A DNA stretch of 44,130 nt, taken from assembly GCA_035525055.1 (NCBI GenBank), contig DATLEZ010000170.1:1-44130 (forward strand), in the 5' to 3' direction. The position numbers were made by a program, and so were the translations under genes. The notes beneath the pieces were generated by a model that saw nothing but the letters and a program-made list of their open reading frames with translations, ran no database searches and was not told the origin of the DNA. The stretch comes from DATEEG01 sp035525055 (GTDB taxonomy: Bacteria > Actinomycetota > Acidimicrobiia > Spongiisociales > ZC4RG35). This document shows, piece by piece, positions 7,491 to 14,963 of the stretch; positions within the stretch are counted from its first letter, which is position 1; every line of letters begins with the position of its first letter.

Positions 7491-8741
7491 ATGTCGCCTC
7501 ATGACCCGCCCAGCCGCCTTGCCCGCAAGCTCGGCACCACCGAGGCGACCCTCATAGGGCTCGGTTCGATGATTGGGGCGGGCGTCTTCGTTGTCTTCGG
7601 TCTGGCCGCCAGGGCAGCCGGCGGATGGCTTTTGATCGGGTTGCTCCTCGCAGCATTGGTAGCTACCTGCAATGCCTTCAGCTCTGCCCAGTTGGCAGCC
7701 CTCCATCCTTCTTCGGGCGGTGTATATGTATACGGCAGGGAGCGTCTGGGGGCCATCTGGGGTTTCCTGGCCGGATGGGGTTTCGTGTTTGGCAAGACCG
7801 CCAGCTGCGCCGCCATGGCCCTTGCAATCGGGTCGTATATCGCTCCCAACTTCGCCAAGGCGATCGCTCTTGGGAGCGTGCTGTTCCTAAGCGCGATCAA
7901 CTACCTCGGAGTTCAGCGGACCGCCCGGACGATTTCGATGCTGGTTCCATCGGTTGTGGGCGTATTACTGCTCGTTGTGGTCAGCGGACTAGGAAGCGAC
8001 GCTTTTGACCCGGACAGCTTGTGGGGCTCGTCTCCGAACGGGGCAGCCGGCGTCTTGCAGGCGGGTGCTTTGATCTTCTTTGCCTTCGCCGGCTATGCCC
8101 GTATAGGGACTCTGGGCGAGGAGGTGCGAGAGCCACGACGGACCATTCCGCGGGCGATGATCCTGGCGGTTTCTATCACGCTTCTCCTCTACACCCTGGT
8201 AGCAGTTGCCGCGCTCGGTACCCTCGGCGCCGAGCGCCTGTCGAATTCGGTGTCCCCGTTGGCCGAAGTCACCCAGGTCGCGGGTCGGGGTTGGGCCGGT
8301 GTAGCCGTTCGTTTCACGGCGGTCGTGGCTGCCAGCGGCGCCCTCCTTACGCTTCTTGCGGGGATCAGCCGAACCGTGTTCGCAATGGCTCAGAACCGCG
8401 ACCTCCCGCCGTGGCTGGGAGCCGTTCACGAGCAGCGGAAGACCCCTTACCGGGCCGAGATGGTCGTAGGGCTCTCAGTGATGGTGGTGCTGCTGCTGAC
8501 GGATCTGTTGGGCGCCGTCGGGTTTAGCTCGTTCCTGGTGCTCTGGTACTACGCCATCGCCAATCTCGCCGCGTTGCGTCTCAACGCAACCGAGCGCCGG
8601 TGGCCCCGGTTCATTTCCGTCTTGGGACTCGTGGGATGCCTGACTCTGGGTTTATCTCTGTCGCCCACCACCGTCGGGGTGGGAGTCGGGTTGCTGGTGA
8701 TCGGCTGGCTAGTGCGCCGTCTTCGGCGCCAGGGGTCGTGA
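7491..8741 (+). CDS. APC-family amino acid permease
   Basis: An integral membrane protein of 416 residues with about 12 hydrophobic segments. The first helix carries LIGLGSMIGAGVFVVFGLAA, the glycine-rich motif of the amino acid-polyamine-organocation family, where unwound TM1 binds the substrate amino group. TM6 has ALIFFAFAGYARIGTLGEEV, another family hallmark, followed by EPRRTIPRA. The ATG at 7491 is chosen because the reading frame further upstream lies inside the preceding gene. The gene follows that SLH gene by only 4 bp, so it is probably cotranscribed with it. Substrate cannot be predicted. Its 3' end overlaps the end of the convergent MFS gene by 33 bp. Confidence 0.88.
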   Translation: MSPHDPPSRLARKLGTTEATLIGLGSMIGAGVFVVFGLAARAAGGWLLIGLLLAALVATCNAFSSAQLAALHPSSGGVYVYGRERLGAIWGFLAGWGFVFGKTASCAAMALAIGSYIAPNFAKAIALGSVLFLSAINYLGVQRTARTISMLVPSVVGVLLLVVVSGLGSDAFDPDSLWGSSPNGAAGVLQAGALIFFAFAGYARIGTLGEEVREPRRTIPRAMILAVSITLLLYTLVAVAALGTLGAERLSNSVSPLAEVTQVAGRGWAGVAVRFTAVVAASGALLTLLAGISRTVFAMAQNRDLPPWLGAVHEQRKTPYRAEMVVGLSVMVVLLLTDLLGAVGFSSFLVLWYYAIANLAALRLNATERRWPRFISVLGLVGCLTLGLSLSPTTVGVGVGLLVIGWLVRRLRRQGS

Positions 8742-10061
8742 GAGTTCCGTACCGACATAGTCGCCCGGCGCGTCACCCCGCTTGGCCAGCCACATGAAGG
8801 GAATTGAAAGGGCGTAGATCCCTGCGCTCACGACGTAGGAAGCGGGATAACCCTGAACGTCCGCCACCCGGCCGAGCACCGGTTGGGTCACCACTCCCCC
8901 CGCCGAGCCGAGTAGCGAGTCGAACGAGAGGACGGTGGCCCGTTGCTCCGAAGGAATGCAGCCATTGATGTACGCCTGTCTCACCGGGGTGCTCAGGGCA
9001 AACAACATGGCCCACAAGACAAAGAAGCCCAGCGCAAGATAGAAGTTGGGAACGAGCCCGACCAGAGCAATGAACACCACGCTCAGGACAGCAGCGACCA
9101 GCAGCAATTGCGTCCGGCGCTGAAAGAACTTGCGAACCCAAGGCACTACCAGTCCGCCGATGATCTGAGCCCCGGCCAGGACCGCCGCCGCCAAACCAGC
9201 GATCCCGAAGGCACCGGCATCCCCATACAGGTCGAGGAGGTAGGGCTGCATCGCATAGAAGGCATAGAAGCCCACTCCAGTGATGAACGGCGCCGACAGC
9301 ATCAACCATCGGACCGGTGGATTCCGCCACCCGGCGTCAATCGCTCCCTTGAAGATTTCCTTGACCTCGGCCCGCAGGTCGTTGCTGCGCGCGGGCGTGA
9401 ACCCGATGTCTCGCATCGTCAGCATTGCTACCAGCAGGGTTACACCGAGGATGGCGGCCCTCACGATGTAGGGGACCGCGAGGTTGGTGACCTGGGCGAG
9501 GTATCCACCGGCGACGGTCCCGACCAGCATCGCCCCGCCGGCGACGACCTGTGCTCGTGCAAATACTCCCTCAAGCGGCCCGGTGAACCCTGTTGCATTC
9601 AATGCGTCGACCAGCCACGCCTCGGTCGCACCGGAGAAGAAAGTGAACCCGAGCCCGAGAAGCACCGAGGCGATGGCCCAACCCCAGATCGGGGCCCGCG
9701 TATTCCACATAACCAGATATAGAAGGGTGGAGAATAGAAGGGTGCCGGCCCCGAGTAGATAGGAAGTGCGCCGGCCGCGAGTGTCGGCGATCACGCCTGT
9801 TGGGACCTCGAAAAGGAACGTCCCCAGGGTGTAGAACGCATTGACGCCGAATGCCTGAGTGTTGTTCAATCCAGCGTCGAGCAGAAACAGGGTGTTGATT
9901 CCCCATATGAAGGAGGAGGCAAGGGTCGACAACAGGGTCAACACGATGTAGGTACGACGTACCCGAAGAGCCTCAGGGGTCACAACGACCGCAACCTTAG
10001 GGCGATTCGGCCTCAGGGCGATTGAGCGGTTTCGGCCTTCGCCAGCCGGGGTACCGGCCAT
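8709..10061 (-). CDS. MFS transporter
   Basis: A 12-helix major facilitator protein. The loop between TM2 and TM3 carries the family motif in the form GVIADTRGRRTSYLLG (normally G-x-x-x-D-R-x-G-R-R), and a central cytoplasmic loop (RSNDLRAEVKEIFKGAIDAG) separates the two six-helix bundles. The start is uncertain: ATG at 10061 gives 450 residues, GTG at 9983 removes 26 mostly polar residues before TM1. A DosR-like box at 10000-10013 lies between those two starts, which slightly favours the shorter form unless the box serves only the divergent metallothionein. Substrate unknown; the family includes drug and sugar exporters. Confidence 0.85.
   Translation of the reverse strand: MAGTPAGEGRNRSIALRPNRPKVAVVVTPEALRVRRTYIVLTLLSTLASSFIWGINTLFLLDAGLNNTQAFGVNAFYTLGTFLFEVPTGVIADTRGRRTSYLLGAGTLLFSTLLYLVMWNTRAPIWGWAIASVLLGLGFTFFSGATEAWLVDALNATGFTGPLEGVFARAQVVAGGAMLVGTVAGGYLAQVTNLAVPYIVRAAILGVTLLVAMLTMRDIGFTPARSNDLRAEVKEIFKGAIDAGWRNPPVRWLMLSAPFITGVGFYAFYAMQPYLLDLYGDAGAFGIAGLAAAVLAGAQIIGGLVVPWVRKFFQRRTQLLLVAAVLSVVFIALVGLVPNFYLALGFFVLWAMLFALSTPVRQAYINGCIPSEQRATVLSFDSLLGSAGGVVTQPVLGRVADVQGYPASYVVSAGIYALSIPFMWLAKRGDAPGDYVGTELSRPLAPKTAH
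10000..10013. promoter_or_regulatory. DosR-like box upstream of metallothionein gene
   Basis: GGGCG-ATTC-GGCCT fits the GGGNC-N4-GNCCC pattern with a mismatch in each half. It ends 71 bp before the metallothionein ATG. A partial second copy (GGGCG-ATTG-AGCGG) starts at 10016. It may also influence the divergent MFS gene. Confidence 0.4.
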
Positions 10062-10083
10062 CCAAAAACGAAAGGAGCGCAGA

Positions 10084-10266
10084 ATGAAGTGCACGCACGA
10101 ACATTGCACCTGTTTCGTGACCGAGGCAGGCGGCTACTGCAGCGACACCTGCCGAAGAGCCGTCGACGATGCCGAGATCGGGACTCCCGGTGAGAACGAA
10201 GAAGGGGGAATGGTCATGGATTGCGGTTGCGGGCACCCCGAGTGCGAAGGCAGCCCGGCCTTCTAG
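10084..10266 (+). CDS. Small Cys-rich bacterial metallothionein-like protein
   Basis: A 60-residue protein with nine cysteines and three histidines arranged as in the prokaryotic metallothionein family (SmtA/BmtA type): CTHEHCTCFV at the start, GGYCSDTCRRAV in the middle and DCGCGHPECEG near the end. The spacing YCSxxC followed by a CGCGHPxC block matches the family zinc-finger-like fold that binds zinc or other soft metals through Cys and His. A strong ribosome binding site (AAAGGAG) lies before the ATG. It is transcribed divergently from the MFS gene, with a DosR-like box 71 bp upstream. It probably buffers zinc or copper in the cytoplasm. The acidic middle section (DDAEIGTPGENEEGG) is longer than in cyanobacterial members. 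Confidence 0.85.
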   Translation: MKCTHEHCTCFVTEAGGYCSDTCRRAVDDAEIGTPGENEEGGMVMDCGCGHPECEGSPAF

Positions 10267-10317
10267 CAAACGCCCAGTGACGTTGAAATCAGATGAATTT
10301 CATCAGGTTGACGTGGA

Positions 10318-10830
10318 TCAAATGAAGATGATTTGGGCCCCGGCGGAGATCTCGATGAAGTCGGCGGCGCTGATGATCGCCTCCACCCGGTCGTAGAGGT
10401 CTTCCTTCCCGATGTGCATCATGTCGGCCGACATCCGGCACGCCCAAAGATGTCCACCGGAGTCTGTGATCATCTCGAGGAACTCGGGAACCCCAGGCAC
10501 GTCGATGCCCTCCATCTGCTTCTTCATCATGTGCGTGGCGAATGCGGTCATTCCCGGCAGCCCCATCAGTGACGGGGGCATGTGGGTGGCCGGATTGCCT
10601 ACCGGTGTGAACTGGAGGTGGGCCATGGTCGACTTGTTGATCATGTCGAATCCCCAGAACGTGAAGAAGAGGTGGGTTTCGATGCCTTCTCCCAAGGCGG
10701 CGTTGGCCAATACCAATCCGGGGTAGGCCATGTCGAGCGAGCCTTTGGAGCAGATGATGCAGAGCTTGCGGCCGCCGGCCGAGTCGTCGTCGAAGTCGGG
10801 GACCGGGGCTTGTTCGAGTGTTGTCGTCAT
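10318..10830 (-). CDS. DsrE/DsrF/DrsH-like sulfur-relay protein
   Basis: A 170-residue protein of the DsrE2-like group, small sulfur-trafficking proteins. After a 22-residue lead it has the conserved core KLCIICSKGSLDMAYPGLVL, then HLFFTFWGFDMI, a variable Met-rich loop (HMPPSLMGLPGM) and the conserved end WACRMSADMMHIGKEDLYD, with the Cys that carries persulfide in relatives. Cys residues at the start of the core are also conserved in this group. The ATG at 10830 has GGAG six bases upstream. It is the last gene of the minus-strand operon nfnA-nfnB-sqr-dsrC-dsrE, 10 bp after dsrC, consistent with passing sulfane sulfur between the quinone oxidoreductase and DsrC. A hydrophobic Met-rich stretch suggests membrane association. 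Confidence 0.88.
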   Translation of the reverse strand: MTTTLEQAPVPDFDDDSAGGRKLCIICSKGSLDMAYPGLVLANAALGEGIETHLFFTFWGFDMINKSTMAHLQFTPVGNPATHMPPSLMGLPGMTAFATHMMKKQMEGIDVPGVPEFLEMITDSGGHLWACRMSADMMHIGKEDLYDRVEAIISAADFIEISAGAQIIFI

Positions 10831-10840
10831 CTGTAACTCC

Positions 10841-11155
10841 TTACACGCAACCGACCGGCTTGGGGAGCCCGGCCACATATGCGAGTTTCTTGGCGGGCTT
10901 CTTGGGAAATAGAAGGAACATCTCCTTGGTGGTCACTCCACCCGCGGTCGCCATGCGCCGCAGCGTCGGGGTCTCCCCCGTCGTCATGAAGTCGGCTCGC
11001 GCGAACCGGATCGCCGCCCGGTGAGCATCGGTCATCTCAATGCCGATGTTCTTGGAGAGCACCTCGGCCAGGGCTTCGTCCCACTGCTGTGGATCGGACA
11101 TGAAGCCTTCGGCGTCGACGTCGATCTGGCGGCCCTCAATAGTTGCGACTGTCAT
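10841..11155 (-). CDS. DsrC/TusE-family sulfur carrier with a single C-terminal cysteine
   Basis: At 104 residues this is the standard size of the DsrC/TusE family, and it ends AGLPKPVGCV with the invariant penultimate cysteine (Cys103). DsrC proteins that work with dissimilatory sulfite reductase have a second cysteine about 11 residues before it; here that position is Ala (KKLAYVAGLPKP), so this is the one-cysteine form, as in TusE. No dsrAB genes are visible. It probably carries persulfide rather than forming the DsrC trisulfide. The helical body (RRMATAGGVTTKEMFLLFP) is typical. The ATG at 11155 overlaps the stop of the sqr gene (TGATG), so the two are coupled; GAGAAAG precedes it. Confidence 0.92.
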   Translation of the reverse strand: MTVATIEGRQIDVDAEGFMSDPQQWDEALAEVLSKNIGIEMTDAHRAAIRFARADFMTTGETPTLRRMATAGGVTTKEMFLLFPKKPAKKLAYVAGLPKPVGCV

Positions 11156-12426
11156 CACACTTTCTCCTCTGTCTTGGAAACGGTCAGATCCGGGTCTTCT
11201 GGCGTGGCGTCCTTGCCGCTCATCGACATCTCGATCGGCACCGGAAGACGCCAGCCCGGCAACAACATGTGCCAGTAGATGGGTTTGAAGGCGAGCTTCC
11301 CGAGGTGGTTCATCCTTGTCTCCTTCAGAAGTCGGAGGGGACCGAACACCGGAAGCGGGTAGCTCCCGGGAAGCGGTTCAGTTGTGTAGTTGAAGTCGAT
11401 CAGCAGCGCCTTGCCGTTGCCGGTTTCGACAAAGCAGTTGGTGTGGCCGTCGAAACGACGCCCCATGGGACGCCCGGCGATGTGTTCGAGGAAGTTCTCG
11501 ACAAACACGTCGACCGCGAAGTGAGCCACAGAACCGGCCTTGGAGGTAGGAAGGGCCGCAGCGTCACCTATGGCGAACACGTTGAGGAGGCCGTTGGCCA
11601 GGAAAGTCCCCGGATCGACCTTGACATGATTGAGTTCGTCGCCCAGGTTCGATCGCGCCACGAAGTCGGCACCCATGTTGAGAGGCACCGTCACGAGCAA
11701 GTCGAAGGGAACAGTGCGCTCGTCAAATGAGACCAACGCCCCTTCGTCGACCCGTTCGACGTAGAAGTCGGGTTCCAGGTCGATCCCGCGACGTTCGAGC
11801 AGGTCTCCCAGTCGGTGGGAGGCGATCGGCTTGGTGAACGCACCGGATAGTGGTGTGACGTAGGTGATCTCGACGCGGTCCCGCATCCCTCGCTGCCGGA
11901 AGTGGTCATCGGCCAGGAACGCGAACTCGAGCGGGGCGACCGGACACTTGATCGGCAACTCGACAATGTGGACCACAAGGCGCCCTCCCTCCCACTGGGA
12001 GAGGGCTCGGCGCAATGCCACGGCACCCTCGAGGGTGTAGAACTCGTGAACCGTCTTCCCCATCTGGGGACCGTCGAGGCCAGGGGTCATATCGGGTCTC
12101 GGCGTTGTGCCGGTGGCGATCACCAACTGGTCGTACCCGATGGGATCATGACCAGCCAGCAGAACCTGGCCGGCGGCCGTATCGATGCGCTCCACCACGG
12201 CCCGAATCAGTGATACGCCGGCCGGGAGCAGCGGTTGGTTGGGCTTGACGAGATCGGCCGACTCGTACCGGCCAAAGGGAAGAAATAGGAGCCCGGGCTG
12301 GTAGAGATGGACCAAAGACGGCTCGACGACCACGATCTCCCACTCGCTCTTGGGGAGAACCCGATCGAGCTTGTTGACCACCATCGTCCCGGCGGTGCCG
12401 GCTCCGAGAACCACTAATCGCTTCAT
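11155..12426 (-). CDS. Sulfide:quinone oxidoreductase-like flavoprotein
   Basis: A 423-residue FAD-dependent oxidoreductase of the disulfide-reductase fold: dinucleotide motif LVVLGAGTAGTM (5-15), ATG motif LVIATGTTPRPD and second FAD motif NVFAIGDAAALP (282-293). Cys161 (PIKCPVAPLE) and Cys331 (HTNCFVETGNG) sit where sulfide:quinone oxidoreductases have their redox-active cysteine pair; the third, non-essential cysteine is missing. The C-terminal region (residues 355-400) has amphipathic hydrophobic segments suited to membrane docking near the quinone pool. It should oxidise sulfide or another persulfide donor and reduce quinone. The ATG at 12426 is chosen since the glycine-rich motif follows at once. 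It lies 65 bp after nfnB, with a DosR-like box just upstream, and overlaps dsrC downstream. Confidence 0.87.
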   Translation of the reverse strand: MKRLVVLGAGTAGTMVVNKLDRVLPKSEWEIVVVEPSLVHLYQPGLLFLPFGRYESADLVKPNQPLLPAGVSLIRAVVERIDTAAGQVLLAGHDPIGYDQLVIATGTTPRPDMTPGLDGPQMGKTVHEFYTLEGAVALRRALSQWEGGRLVVHIVELPIKCPVAPLEFAFLADDHFRQRGMRDRVEITYVTPLSGAFTKPIASHRLGDLLERRGIDLEPDFYVERVDEGALVSFDERTVPFDLLVTVPLNMGADFVARSNLGDELNHVKVDPGTFLANGLLNVFAIGDAAALPTSKAGSVAHFAVDVFVENFLEHIAGRPMGRRFDGHTNCFVETGNGKALLIDFNYTTEPLPGSYPLPVFGPLRLLKETRMNHLGKLAFKPIYWHMLLPGWRLPVPIEMSMSGKDATPEDPDLTVSKTEEKV

Positions 12427-12462
12427 GACCTTAAAGCTATGGCTTCGGGATGCTGACAACTA

Positions 12463-12476
12463 GGGCCGAACGGCAG
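12463..12476. promoter_or_regulatory. DosR-like box upstream of sqr
   Basis: On the minus strand CTGCC-GTTC-GGCCC followed by TAG: a good right half and a weak left half. It begins 37 bp before the sqr ATG, in the gap after nfnB, so an internal promoter for sqr-dsrC-dsrE is possible. A weaker GGGCC half lies about 21 bp further upstream. Confidence 0.35.
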
Positions 12477-12490
12477 TATGGCGGGCCCTT

Positions 12491-13939
12491 TTACCGAACG
12501 ACGGCTGGCTCCGTGGCTTCTTCCCACTGACCACTACGCACGTACTCATCGATGGCGCCGGCGGCCCGTCGGCCCGCTCCCATGGCCAGGATTACCGTCG
12601 CCCCACCGGTGACGATGTCGCCCCCGGCGAATACACCCCTCATGGAGGTTCGACCGGTCTCGGTCGCTGCCTGGACCGTGCCGCGAACGCCATGGAGCAG
12701 GTCCGGTGAGCTCTTGCGGAGGAGCGCGCTGGGAGCATTGCCCACCGCAACGATGACCACGTCGACCGCCACCTCAACCTCGCTCCCGGAGACCGGCACC
12801 GGGCGAGGCCGCCCGTCTCCGTCTGCATCAACGAGTTCCATTCGTACGACTCTCATTTTCTGCAACCGGCCATCAGCCTCTCCGATGAACCCGACCGGTG
12901 CCGTGAGGAAGTCAAACCGCACGCCTTCCTCCTTGGCGTGTCGGATCTCCTCTTCACGTGCAGGCATCTCGGCTTCAGTTCGCCGATAAACGATGGCTGC
13001 ATCCGTTGCTCCGAGCCGCAGCGCCGTACGAACCGCATCGATGGCCGTGTTCCCGCCGCCGATGACAGCCACCCGCTTTCCTTTGACATCGTGGACCGGG
13101 GTGGCAGCCCCGGATTGATAGGCGCGCATGAGGTTCACACGGGTGAGGAACTCGTTGGCGGAGTAAACCCCAACCAGGTGCTCTCCGGGAACATTGAGGA
13201 ACTGGGGAAGACCGGCGCCGACGCCGACGAAAACCGCGTCGTATGACCCGAGGAGGTCATCGAGGGTTTCCGCTAGACCGATCGGGGCGTTCGTCACGAA
13301 CTCAACCCCCAGGTCGCGCAGTCGCTCGATCTCCGCGGCGACGACTGCCTTCGGCAGCCGGTACTCGGGAATGCCATAGACGAGCACTCCGCCCAATTCG
13401 TGCAGAGCTTCAAAGACCGTCACCCTGTGGCCCATGCGAACGAGATCGAAGGCGCAGGAGAGGCCGGCGGGGCCACTCCCCACCACGGCGATCCTCTTGC
13501 CAGTGGCCTCAGGTTTCGAGGCTTCCTGGTCGACTCGATGGGTTCGACTGAAGTCGGCAACGAATCGTTCGAGATGGCCAATTGCGATCGGGCGGTCTTT
13601 GCGGGCGAGCACGCAGGCGCCCTCGCACTGGTTTTCCTGCGGGCAGACCCTTCCGCAGACCGCGGGCAGTGAGTTGTCGACTGTGATGGTGGCCGCGGCT
13701 GCGCCGAAGTCACCGGCTGCGACGTGCCGAACGAACTCGTCGATGCGCACCCCCACCGGACACCCCTCAACGCATTTCGGTCGTGGGCACAACAGGCACC
13801 TCTGGGCCTCGAGGACTGCCATCTGGCTTGTGAAGCCGAGGTTCACCTCGTCGAATCCCCGGGCCCTTTCGATGGGGTTCCGTTCGGGCATGGCGGTGCG
13901 AGGCAAGCTCATGCGGTCTTTTCGGGTGACGGCGCTCAT
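12491..13939 (-). CDS. nfnB: NfnB/GltD-like NAD(P)H oxidoreductase, large subunit of electron-bifurcating transhydrogenase
   Basis: A 482-residue protein of the glutamate-synthase small-subunit fold. An N-terminal pair of [4Fe-4S] cluster motifs (CLLCPRPKCVEGCP, about 47-60; CGRVCPQENQCEGAC, about 94-108) precedes an FAD domain (AVVGSGPAGLSCAFDL) and an NADPH domain (VAVIGGGNTAIDAVRTALRLG). Because the gene beside it is the NfnA/SudB-type ferredoxin-NADP reductase subunit and no glutamate synthase large subunit is present, NADH-dependent reduced ferredoxin:NADP oxidoreductase (NfnAB) is the better call than GltD. The ATG at 13939 overlaps the nfnA stop (ATGA). In this operon it could balance ferredoxin, NADH and NADPH for the pyruvate:ferredoxin oxidoreductase encoded about 9 kb away. 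Confidence 0.88.
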   Translation of the reverse strand: MSAVTRKDRMSLPRTAMPERNPIERARGFDEVNLGFTSQMAVLEAQRCLLCPRPKCVEGCPVGVRIDEFVRHVAAGDFGAAAATITVDNSLPAVCGRVCPQENQCEGACVLARKDRPIAIGHLERFVADFSRTHRVDQEASKPEATGKRIAVVGSGPAGLSCAFDLVRMGHRVTVFEALHELGGVLVYGIPEYRLPKAVVAAEIERLRDLGVEFVTNAPIGLAETLDDLLGSYDAVFVGVGAGLPQFLNVPGEHLVGVYSANEFLTRVNLMRAYQSGAATPVHDVKGKRVAVIGGGNTAIDAVRTALRLGATDAAIVYRRTEAEMPAREEEIRHAKEEGVRFDFLTAPVGFIGEADGRLQKMRVVRMELVDADGDGRPRPVPVSGSEVEVAVDVVIVAVGNAPSALLRKSSPDLLHGVRGTVQAATETGRTSMRGVFAGGDIVTGGATVILAMGAGRRAAGAIDEYVRSGQWEEATEPAVVR

Positions 13940-14769
13940 GCGCTGACGCTCATGCAACCTTGTGCCTGAGCTAGCTCGAACCCTTGATAGGCCCGGTTTC
14001 GAGAGGTCAGAACATCGAAGTCGACGATGTGGGCATCGAACTCGGGTCCATCGATGCAGACGAACTTGGTGGCACTACCAACGAGGACCCGGCAACCACC
14101 ACACATGCCGGTCCCATCGATCATGATCGGATTGAGGCTGACGGTCGTCTTGATGGCGCGTGAACGAGTGACCTCGGCCACGGCTCGCATCATCGGGATG
14201 GGGCCCATGGCAAAGACGTGGTCGATTGTCTCCCCGCTGCGGAGAAGTTCCGAGAGTACGTCCGTCACCTGCCCGGGTTGGCCGTAGGACCCATCGTCGG
14301 TCGCGGGAAGTACGCGTTCACAGACCTTGGATAGTTCCGGTTCCAATATCACGAATTCCTGGGACCGTCCTCCGATGATCGCCGTGACTCGATTGCCCGC
14401 TTCATGGAGCGCCCGGGCGACGGGATAGGCAATGGCAGTGCCCACCCCTCCTCCAATCACAACGACGTTTCCAAGTGCCTCGATGCGGGAAGGTGTCCCG
14501 AGTGGCCCGGCAACGTCAAGCAGACTGTCTCCCACCACAAGTCGATTGATCGCCATGGTGGTGGCTCCGATGCCCTGCACGATGAGGCAGATCGTCCCAG
14601 CGTCCTTATCCCCGTCAACGATGGTGAGCGGTATTCGCTCGCCGTCGCCATCGACTCGCACAATCACGAATTGGCCGGGCCGCCAATGTTGAGCTACCCG
14701 GGGCGCCTCCACCCAGAAACGCTTGACCGAGGGTGAGAGCAAGTCGGCGTCGCGTATGAGGAACACCAT
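13936..14769 (-). CDS. nfnA: NfnA, FAD/[2Fe-2S] small subunit of electron-bifurcating transhydrogenase
   Basis: A 277-residue ferredoxin-NADP reductase-like protein related to dihydroorotate dehydrogenase electron-transfer subunit PyrK. The flavin domain has RPGQFVIVRV and IPLTIVD; the NAD domain has VVVIGGGVGTAIAYPVARAL; the C-terminal cluster motif is DGTGMCGGCRV with a third cysteine in KFVCIDGPEFD. The Asp-plus-three-Cys ligation of that [2Fe-2S] cluster is what distinguishes NfnA from PyrK as I recall it. An upstream TTG (14784) is possible, but the ATG at 14769 needs no odd extension. Two DosR-like boxes lie 33-68 bp before the ATG, so the transcript may be leaderless or nearly so. It is the first gene of the five-gene minus-strand operon. 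Confidence 0.88.
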   Translation of the reverse strand: MVFLIRDADLLSPSVKRFWVEAPRVAQHWRPGQFVIVRVDGDGERIPLTIVDGDKDAGTICLIVQGIGATTMAINRLVVGDSLLDVAGPLGTPSRIEALGNVVVIGGGVGTAIAYPVARALHEAGNRVTAIIGGRSQEFVILEPELSKVCERVLPATDDGSYGQPGQVTDVLSELLRSGETIDHVFAMGPIPMMRAVAEVTRSRAIKTTVSLNPIMIDGTGMCGGCRVLVGSATKFVCIDGPEFDAHIVDFDVLTSRNRAYQGFELAQAQGCMSVSA

Positions 14770-14801
14770 GACAGTCTGCGGCAAAGTACCCAGGGCGGGT
14801 A

Positions 14802-14837
14802 GGGTCGGACGGCACCTTGCGAAGGGACGAACGTCAT
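14802..14837. promoter_or_regulatory. Tandem DosR-like boxes before nfnA
   Basis: GGGTC-GGAC-GGCAC (14802-14815) and GGGAC-GAAC-GTCAT (14824-14837) have centres exactly 22 bp apart. The nearer one is 33 bp from the nfnA ATG. They are in register with the two boxes at 14868-14903 (centres at 14808.5, 14830.5, 14874.5, 14896.5; every step a multiple of 22). Confidence 0.5.
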
Positions 14838-14867
14838 CTCACGAACAGAGGCGCGCCCGGGCCGAAG

Positions 14868-14903
14868 GGGTCGTTCGGCTGGTCCTGTGGGGACGATCGG
14901 CCC
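14868..14903. promoter_or_regulatory. Tandem DosR-like boxes before the P-type ATPase gene
   Basis: GGGTC-GTTC-GGCTG (14868-14881) and GGGAC-GATC-GGCCC (14890-14903), centres 22 bp apart. The second is one of the best matches in the window and ends 60 bp before the ATPase start. Confidence 0.6.
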
Positions 14904-14963
14904 TGCATGCACGCCTCACTGCTTGGATAACTTCCCAACAATGACCGCCATCGAACGCGCCCG

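Noticed and set aside
12491..14769. Annotation as glutamate synthase small subunit plus PyrK
   Set aside because: The pair is adjacent with an ATGA overlap, no glutamate synthase large subunit or PyrD is present, and the small subunit has the Asp-plus-three-Cys cluster motif of NfnA.
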